Of a DNA stretch of 11,517 nt, positions 6,492-11,517 are shown in pieces (within the stretch, counting starts at the first letter, position 1; the number at the start of each line of letters is the position of its first letter). Where the stretch lies: positions 1-11,517 of the forward strand of contig JBJEPE010000062.1 in the NCBI GenBank assembly GCA_051881075.1. The letters are read 5' to 3'. The translations under genes and the position numbers were made by a program. The stretch is from RUG14223 sp051881075 (GTDB lineage: Bacteria > Bacillota > Clostridia > Oscillospirales > Acutalibacteraceae). The notes beneath the pieces are model-generated. The model was given only the letters and a program-made list of their open reading frames with translations, ran no database searches and was not told the origin of the DNA.

Positions 6492-7197
6492 CGTTATTAC
6501 CCCCTAACATCGCACTTGCAAATTTACTGTGAGTGTATTCTTCTTTAGTACCGTAGAAAAAGCCGTCAGCATAAATGTGCAGTATATGTGAGGCATAGTC
6601 AAGCGCATTGCGTATATCGTGAGATACCATAATAACGCTTATTCCGTGTTCTTTGTTTATCTTAGATATCATACTGTATAGCTCTGCCGTGGCTATGGGG
6701 TCAAGCCCTGTTATTGGCTCATCAAGTAAGAGTACTTTTTTAGTTGCACATAATGCTCTTGCAAGGAGTACCCTCTGCTGTTGACCGCCTGAAAGCTCAT
6801 GATAACAGGTGCTTTTCAAATTTGAGATTCCTAGCTTTTCCATATTTTCCATGGCGAGCTTTTTGTCGCTTTTTGAGTACATTGGCACAAAAAATCCGTG
6901 CCGATTTAAGCAGCCGCTTAATACTACCTCAAAAACCGAAGCCGGAAAGTCCCTTTGTACTACTGTTTGTTGCGGAAGATATCCAAATTCATTTTGCAGA
7001 AGTCCTTCACCAAGCTCAATAGTGCCGTGTGAACACTTTACAAGCCCTAAAATGCCCTTTATCAGGGTGCTTTTACCTGATCCGTTTTCGCCGACAACGC
7101 ACAGATAATCACCCTCGTTAAATTTAAAAGAGAGGTCAGAAACAACCGTTCTTCCGTCATATGCCAAAGATACGTTTTTACATTCAATAAGCGCCAT
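6484..7197 (-). CDS. znuC: Zinc-type metal ABC transporter ATPase
   Basis: This 237-residue cytoplasmic ATPase powers uptake through ZnuB. All ABC motifs are intact: Walker A GENGSGKS (36-43), Q-loop LPQQ (74-77), signature LSGGQQQR (135-142), Walker B VLLLDEP (155-161), D-loop GLDP (164-167) and the switch histidine in SHD (His193). The length is typical of the ZnuC/AdcC group. The start codon shares one base with the znuA stop (TAATG). AGGGAGG, about 10 nt before the ATG and inside the 3' end of znuA, is the ribosome binding site. Its own stop overlaps the znuB start by 8 nt. This tight packing indicates matched synthesis of the three transporter parts. Confidence 0.95.
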   Translation of the reverse strand: MALIECKNVSLAYDGRTVVSDLSFKFNEGDYLCVVGENGSGKSTLIKGILGLVKCSHGTIELGEGLLQNEFGYLPQQTVVQRDFPASVFEVVLSGCLNRHGFFVPMYSKSDKKLAMENMEKLGISNLKSTCYHELSGGQQQRVLLARALCATKKVLLLDEPITGLDPIATAELYSMISKINKEHGISVIMVSHDIRNALDYASHILHIYADGFFYGTKEEYTHSKFASAMLGGNNDV

Positions 7198-8147
7198 TAT
7201 CCGATAGCCTCCCTTAGGTTTTCAACATTCCGTGTCATCAGGTCAAGATATGTTATGCCGGCGTTAAAGTCCTCCGGACTTACATTGTGGCAGGAGTGAA
7301 ACAGAAGCTTTTTTGCTCCTGTGCCTTCACATATCGTATCGGCTACACTTTGATTAGAAAATTCTATATAAAAAACTACCGGGATTTTTTCTTCCTTAAC
7401 CTTATTTATCAGGAACGCAATAGTCGAAATACTCGGTTCTGTATCAGATGCACAACCGGGGAATGCCGCATAATAGTCAAGTCCGTATTCATCGGTAAAA
7501 TATCTGAACGGGAATCTATCACCGAATATTAGAGTTTTATTGCTCGCATTTTCTGTAATTGCCCTTATATTAGCGTCTAATTCATTTAATGACTTTACGT
7601 ACTTATTAAGATTTTCTTTGAAATACGAGGCGTTTTCGACGTCTTTGGAACACATCTTTTCACAGATATAGTCACATATCTTAATTGCATTTTTGGGCGA
7701 TGTCCATACATGTTCGTCATATTCGACTTCGTCATCGTTTTCCTCCTCGGCATCCATGCCCTCGGTGATTTCTTCTTCGACTGCACCTGTTATATCCATA
7801 AGTGAGATTACCTCTGTTTTTTCGGTACTTACCGCATCCAGGATATCATCTATCCAAGAGTCCGAAACTCCGCCGACATAAATGAAGATATCGGCATCCA
7901 TTATCCTTTGAATATCCTGTACGGTAGGGTCAAAGGTGTGTGCTTCACTTCCGGGAGGAAGAAGCATAGAAAGATTGACTTTATCGCCGCCTATTTGCCT
8001 TACAAAGTCATATTGCGGGAATATCGTTGCAACTATATTAAGATTGCCGTTATCTGCTGTATCTTTACTACCTGTTGAGCAGGCTGTCATAGATAGCGAT
8101 ATAAAAATAATTGATAAAATAAGAAAGATTGATGTTAGTCTTTTCAT
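7197..8147 (-). CDS. znuA: Zinc-type ABC transporter solute-binding lipoprotein
   Basis: This is the extracytoplasmic metal-binding protein (cluster A-I, ZnuA/TroA family) that captures metal and delivers it to ZnuB. I start it at 8147 (316 residues): ATG overlaps the repressor stop as ATGA, AAGGAG lies 7 nt upstream, and the N-terminus MKRLTSIFL begins a proper signal peptide. An upstream start at 8177 would add ten basic, non-family residues. The lipobox SMTAC places the lipidated cysteine at 23. Likely ligands are His70 (GSEAHTFDP) and His146 (DEHVW). The third usual histidine appears replaced by Asp210 in FGDRFPF, and the C-terminal site reads FHSCHNVS (His284, His287). The loop at 124-145, His-rich in classic ZnuA proteins, is instead strongly acidic (EEEITEG, EEENDDEVEYDE). 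Metal specificity is therefore inferred, zinc being most likely. Confidence 0.92.
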   Translation of the reverse strand: MKRLTSIFLILSIIFISLSMTACSTGSKDTADNGNLNIVATIFPQYDFVRQIGGDKVNLSMLLPPGSEAHTFDPTVQDIQRIMDADIFIYVGGVSDSWIDDILDAVSTEKTEVISLMDITGAVEEEITEGMDAEEENDDEVEYDEHVWTSPKNAIKICDYICEKMCSKDVENASYFKENLNKYVKSLNELDANIRAITENASNKTLIFGDRFPFRYFTDEYGLDYYAAFPGCASDTEPSISTIAFLINKVKEEKIPVVFYIEFSNQSVADTICEGTGAKKLLFHSCHNVSPEDFNAGITYLDLMTRNVENLREAIG

Positions 8148-8566
8148 TTTTCTACTCCTTTTGAGCAATCGGCACAATTACCGTAAAAAATAGTTGACTG
8201 AATATCTATGTTGAATTTATGCTCATCAAAGATATGTTTCCTGAAGTTATCTATGTGTAAGCATTCGTCAAGGTGGAAAATTTTTCCGCAGCTTACGCAT
8301 TTCATATGGAAGTGTTCGTTACAGTGTCTGTCTACACTTATATACTGATATAGCACCGATCTACCGTCTTTACCCTTAAAGCGTTTGATAACACCCTCAT
8401 CAAGCAGTTTATCAAGCTGTCTGTAAACCGTACTTTTGCCGATTTCGCTCTGAGAGCATACGGCAGAGGCTATCTGAGCGGCGGAAACCTGTTCATCTGC
8501 ATTGCTCTGTAAAAAGTCTAAAATTGCACGACGCTGTTTAGTACTATATATAGCCTTATTTGCCAA
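8144..8566 (-). CDS. zur: Fur-family metal-responsive repressor, probably Zur
   Basis: This 140-residue Fur-family regulator has a winged-helix DNA-binding domain (recognition helix around GKSTVYRQLDKL, 43-54) followed by a dimerisation and metal-binding domain. Cys90/Cys93 and Cys131/Cys134 form the structural zinc site. Cys82, His85 and His87 (HCNEHFH) resemble the zinc-sensing site of Zur proteins. Together with the downstream znu genes this favours Zur over Fur or PerR, but the subclass is inferred. The start is TTG at 8566, preceded by GAGGTGA 5 nt upstream; no ATG occurs before residue 88, so TTG is required. It heads the operon, and its stop overlaps the znuA start (ATGA). A Fur-type palindrome over its own promoter indicates autoregulation: with metal bound it should repress both itself and the transporter. 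Confidence 0.92.
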   Translation of the reverse strand: MANKAIYSTKQRRAILDFLQSNADEQVSAAQIASAVCSQSEIGKSTVYRQLDKLLDEGVIKRFKGKDGRSVLYQYISVDRHCNEHFHMKCVSCGKIFHLDECLHIDNFRKHIFDEHKFNIDIQSTIFYGNCADCSKGVEK

Positions 8567-8571
8567 TTAAC

Positions 8572-8578
8572 TCACCTC
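8572..8578 (-). promoter_or_regulatory. Ribosome binding site deciding the TTG start of the repressor
   Basis: GAGGTGA on the - strand lies 5 nt before the TTG at 8566 and supports this non-ATG start. The predicted 5' leader is only about 26 nt, too short for a riboswitch. Confidence 0.75.
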
Positions 8579-8582
8579 AATT

Positions 8583-8597
8583 TGAGAATTACTCTCA
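8583..8597 (-). promoter_or_regulatory. Fur/Zur-type operator overlapping the transcription start
   Basis: The + strand reads TGAGAAT-T-ACTCTCA, a 7-1-7 inverted repeat with a single mismatch between half-sites (equally TGAGA, 5 nt, TCTCA as a perfect core). The 7-1-7 layout is that of Fur-family boxes in Firmicutes (Fur box TGATAAT-n-ATTATCA), with G in place of the central T. It begins just downstream of the -10 box and covers the predicted start site near 8592, the right place for repression by the product of the first gene. Confidence 0.75.
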
Positions 8598-8598
8598 T

Positions 8599-8627
8599 AT
8601 TATACTATGTTTTTGGGATAATGTCAA
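8599..8627 (-). promoter_or_regulatory. Consensus sigma-A promoter of the zur-znuACB operon
   Basis: On the - strand, TTGACA (8627-8622) and TATAAT (8604-8599) are separated by exactly 17 bp, a perfect match to the housekeeping consensus. A promoter this strong fits a system held off by a metal-loaded repressor and released on starvation. Confidence 0.92.
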
Positions 8628-8663
8628 ATAAAAAATTAAGTTAATTGCAACAAAAGAGCAAAT

Positions 8664-8703
8664 AAAAACCCTCTTGGTCAGAATTAAATCAAACCAAGAG
8701 GGT
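8664..8703 (-). terminator. Intrinsic terminator of ileS
   Basis: ACCCTCTTGGT (8668-8678) and ACCAAGAGGGT (8693-8703) form a perfect 11-bp stem around a 14-nt loop. On the - strand it continues into TTTTT (8668-8664), correctly oriented for transcripts from ileS, whose stop codon lies 14 nt upstream. It separates ileS from the zinc operon promoter, which begins 36 nt further on. Confidence 0.92.
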
Positions 8704-8717
8704 AGTTTTATATCAAA

Positions 8718-11498
8718 TTACATATCAAGCATTATGTTTGCACATCTCTCGCAGAGAGTAGGATGTTCCTTATTAGTGCCTACATACTTGCTGAAGCACC
8801 AGCAGCGCTCACACTTTTCTCCGCTTGCGTGGCTTATGCTTATCTTTAATTCGTTTGCACTGTCATCCTTGACAAGCTCAACCTCAGATACAATGAATGC
8901 TGTCTTAAGCTCATCGTAAACGCTCTTAATAAAGTCATAAGTTTCACCTGTACAGGCAAGCTCAACCTTGGCCTCAAGTGAAGAACGGATAGTTTTTTCT
9001 TTAACTGCAAGCTCTAACGACTTCTTAACGTTATCTCTAAGCTCATGTATCTTATCCCACATAGCTGTGAACTCGTCACCCATATCAATGCCGATAAGCT
9101 CAGGCATATCATTGAAGAGTACGCATTCAGCGTCACGATTACTACCGTGATTCATAAACTTCCATATCTCATCGGAGGTATATGCTAAGATAGGGGAGAT
9201 GAGGCGCGTCATAGCGTCTAGGATAAGATAAATAGTAGTCTGTGCCGCACGTCTTAATTCACTGTCAGCTCTCTCTGTATATAAGCGATCCTTTAATACA
9301 TCAAGATAGAAGTTAGACATATCTACGACACAGAAGTTGTGTATGCTATGATAAACATGATGGAACTCAAATTCATCATATGCCGCACGTGCCTTCTTGT
9401 TAAGCTCATCAAGCTTCATTAATGCCCACTTGTCTATAGGTAATAACTTATCAAGGCTTACCATATCCTTGTCAGGGTCAAAGTCGCTTAAGTTACCTAG
9501 GATATATCTAGCGGTATTTCTTATCTTTCTGTATGCTTCTGAAAGCTGTTTGAGAATATCCTTAGAAATTCTGATATCTGCGTGATAATCTGATGAAGCA
9601 ACCCACAAACGCAGTACATCTGCGCCGTACTCGTTAATTACATCCATAGGGTCAATGCCGTTGCCAAGTGATTTTGACATCTTTCTGCCTTCACCGTCAA
9701 CTACCCAGCCGTGAGTAACTACTGCTTTATACGGAGCCTGTCCCTTAGTTGCAACGCTGGTAAGCAGTGATGACTGGAACCAACCTCTGTACTGGTCAGC
9801 ACCCTCAAGGTAAAGGTCGGCAGGCCATTTAAGATACGGTCTTTGAGCGCATACTGCGGCGTGTGTAACACCGGAATCGAACCAAACATCCATGATGTCT
9901 TTTTCTTTTATAAATGATGTGCAACCGCACTTCTTACAGGACTTACCTGCAGGCATAAGCTCGGTTTCATCCTTTGTGTACCATACATCTGAGCCTTCTT
10001 TACGGAAAATCTCAGATACATTCAGCATGGTTTCTTTATCTATAAGAGGCTCGCCGCAATCCTTACAGAAGAAAATCGGAATCGGAACGCCCCATTTACG
10101 CTGACGTGATATACACCAGTCTTTACGATCTCTTACCATAGAGCTTATTCTGTCCTCGCCCCATGCAGGATACCATTTAACGTTCTTGATTGCTTCAAGT
10201 GCTTTGTCCTTAAAGTCCTCAATAGAGCAGAACCATTGCTGAGTAGCTCTGAATAATATAGGACTCTTACATCTCCAGCAGTGCGGATATTGGTGGATTA
10301 TCTTCTTCATTGCGAACAATGCGCCGATATCCTCAAGGTGCTGTGCCAATATCTTATTTGCATCGTTTGTAGAAATTCCGGCGAATTGCTCGCCTGCTTC
10401 TGCCGTAAGCTTACCGTCGGCATCAACAGGTACGACGATAGGAAGTTCAGGGTAATTACGGCATACGTCATAGTCCTCTACACCGTGACCGGGAGCGGTA
10501 TGAACACAACCTGTACCGCTTTCAAGCGTTACGTGGTCGCCTACGATTACAAGGCTTTGTCTGTCAAGATAGGGGTGAGCGACCTTCATATATTCAAGCT
10601 CGCTGCCCTTTATTGTTGCAACCTCTTCGTAATTCTCTTTACCCGCTACTGCCATGGCCTCTTTGTAGAGGTCTTGCGCCATGATGTAATACTCATCATC
10701 GCATTTGATAATGCTGTATATAAAGTTAGGACCTACACATATTGCAACGTTTGCAGGAATAGTCCATGTAGTTGTTGTCCATATAACGAAATTAACTTTT
10801 TTACTGTCAATACCCAGTGCGGCAAACTTGCCTAAATCGTCTGTTACGTTAAACTTAACGTATATAGAATAACAAGGATCCTCAGCATACTCTATTTCCG
10901 CCTCTGCAAGTGCTGTTTTACATTCAGGGCACCAATATACAGGCTTTAATCCTGTATAGATATAGCCCTTACAAGCCATATCTGCAAATACTTCTATTTG
11001 CTTTGCCTCAAACTCATGCTTAAGTGTGATGTATGGGTTATCCCATTCACCTATACCGCCTAAACGCTTAAACTGTGTTCTCTGATCGTCAAGATATCCG
11101 AGCGTAAACTCTCTGCAAAGCTTGCGGAGCTTATCCTCAGAGATAGAGGTAGAGTTATCAACACCTGCTTTTGCACGTGCCTTAAGCTCAGTCGGAAGTC
11201 CGTGTGTATCCCAACCCGGTACATAAGGGGCTTTATATCCGGACATATTCTTATATCTGACGATAAAGTCCTTAAGTATCTTATTAAGTGCTGTTCCTAA
11301 GTGAATGTTGCCGTTTGCATATGGAGGACCGTCATGCAGTACATATAACGGCTTGCCCTCGTTTTTTTGCATTAACTTTTCATAAATCTTGTTCTTCTCC
11401 CAGTTTTCCAGAGTAACAGGCTCACTCTTAGGTAATCCGGCTCTCATAGGAAATTCTGTTTTGGGAAGATTAAGCGTTGCATTGTAATCTCTTTCCAT
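8718..11498 (-). CDS. ileS: Isoleucyl-tRNA synthetase, complete
   Basis: This class I synthetase charges tRNA-Ile with isoleucine in the cytoplasm and hydrolyses mischarged valine in its CP1 editing domain. It has 926 residues, the usual bacterial length. Visible motifs are the HIGH box as HLGT (66-69, after DGPPYANGNI), the editing-domain stretch GTGCVHTAPGHGVEDYD, WFDSG in the catalytic core, and KMSKS at 606-610 (GRKMSKSLGN). The C-terminus carries the zinc ribbon with CERCWC and a second CERC. Further CxxC pairs (CPEC, CWRC, CKDC, CKKC) lie in the CP1 and catalytic regions. The ATG at 11498 has AAGGAGA (11505-11511) 6 nt upstream. Only 19 bases precede the start, so its promoter and any T-box leader are outside the window. 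It has its own terminator and is independent of the neighbouring zinc operon. Confidence 0.98.
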   Translation of the reverse strand: MERDYNATLNLPKTEFPMRAGLPKSEPVTLENWEKNKIYEKLMQKNEGKPLYVLHDGPPYANGNIHLGTALNKILKDFIVRYKNMSGYKAPYVPGWDTHGLPTELKARAKAGVDNSTSISEDKLRKLCREFTLGYLDDQRTQFKRLGGIGEWDNPYITLKHEFEAKQIEVFADMACKGYIYTGLKPVYWCPECKTALAEAEIEYAEDPCYSIYVKFNVTDDLGKFAALGIDSKKVNFVIWTTTTWTIPANVAICVGPNFIYSIIKCDDEYYIMAQDLYKEAMAVAGKENYEEVATIKGSELEYMKVAHPYLDRQSLVIVGDHVTLESGTGCVHTAPGHGVEDYDVCRNYPELPIVVPVDADGKLTAEAGEQFAGISTNDANKILAQHLEDIGALFAMKKIIHQYPHCWRCKSPILFRATQQWFCSIEDFKDKALEAIKNVKWYPAWGEDRISSMVRDRKDWCISRQRKWGVPIPIFFCKDCGEPLIDKETMLNVSEIFRKEGSDVWYTKDETELMPAGKSCKKCGCTSFIKEKDIMDVWFDSGVTHAAVCAQRPYLKWPADLYLEGADQYRGWFQSSLLTSVATKGQAPYKAVVTHGWVVDGEGRKMSKSLGNGIDPMDVINEYGADVLRLWVASSDYHADIRISKDILKQLSEAYRKIRNTARYILGNLSDFDPDKDMVSLDKLLPIDKWALMKLDELNKKARAAYDEFEFHHVYHSIHNFCVVDMSNFYLDVLKDRLYTERADSELRRAAQTTIYLILDAMTRLISPILAYTSDEIWKFMNHGSNRDAECVLFNDMPELIGIDMGDEFTAMWDKIHELRDNVKKSLELAVKEKTIRSSLEAKVELACTGETYDFIKSVYDELKTAFIVSEVELVKDDSANELKISISHASGEKCERCWCFSKYVGTNKEHPTLCERCANIMLDM

Positions 11499-11517
11499 TG
11501 GTAATCTCCTTATGCTT

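Noticed and set aside
8148..8177. Longer ZnuA starting at 8177
   Set aside because: It would add ten basic residues ahead of a clean lipoprotein signal peptide. The ATGA junction with AAGGAG at proper spacing supports 8147.
10281..10835. 184-residue + strand ORF antisense to ileS
   Set aside because: It lies wholly within ileS, begins at GTG with no ribosome binding site, and has a Cys- and Tyr-rich composition typical of an antisense shadow.

Overview
The window is chromosomal DNA from a low-GC Gram-positive bacterium, most likely a member of the Clostridia. The reasons are consensus sigma-A promoters (TTGACA or TTGAAA, 17 bp, TATAAT), strong GGAGG-type ribosome binding sites, several TTG starts, U-tract terminators, a lipoprotein metal-binding protein and a V/A-type ATPase of the Enterococcus/Clostridium kind. 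The genus cannot be fixed from this sequence; a gut Oscillospiraceae/Ruminococcaceae or Lachnospiraceae relative is a guess.

Layout. Positions 1-5087 (+ strand) hold the distal part of a V/A-type ATPase operon: subunit C (5' end cut by the window), F, A, B and D. These encode the peripheral V1 head and central stalk. The membrane subunits I and K and stator subunit E would be expected upstream, outside the window. The genes are tightly packed (8-nt overlap C/F, 1-nt overlap A/B, 13-nt gap B/D). The exception is a 111-nt gap between F and A that contains several competing inverted repeats. A bidirectional terminator at 5099-5142 closes the operon.

Positions 5185-5425 (- strand) hold a monocistronic 60-residue single-pass membrane protein of unknown function with a near-perfect promoter and ribosome binding site. 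Positions 5426-5663 carry only a doubtful 39-codon + strand ORF and the terminator of the next operon.

Positions 5664-8627 (- strand) hold a complete, translationally coupled zinc-type uptake operon: a Fur-family repressor (probably Zur), the lipoprotein solute-binding protein ZnuA, the ATPase ZnuC and the permease ZnuB. The promoter has both consensus hexamers at 17-bp spacing. A 7-1-7 Fur-type inverted repeat covers its start site, so the operon is almost certainly autoregulated by metal. Positions 8664-11498 (- strand) hold a complete isoleucyl-tRNA synthetase gene (ileS) with its own terminator.

Functionally these are three housekeeping or homeostasis modules (ion-pumping ATPase, metal import, tRNA charging) plus one uncharacterised small membrane protein. 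I see no mobile element, CRISPR array, tRNA or rRNA, and no convincing undescribed multi-gene system. The points most worth following up are the small membrane protein, the structured F-A spacer, and the unusual ligand set and acidic loop of ZnuA.
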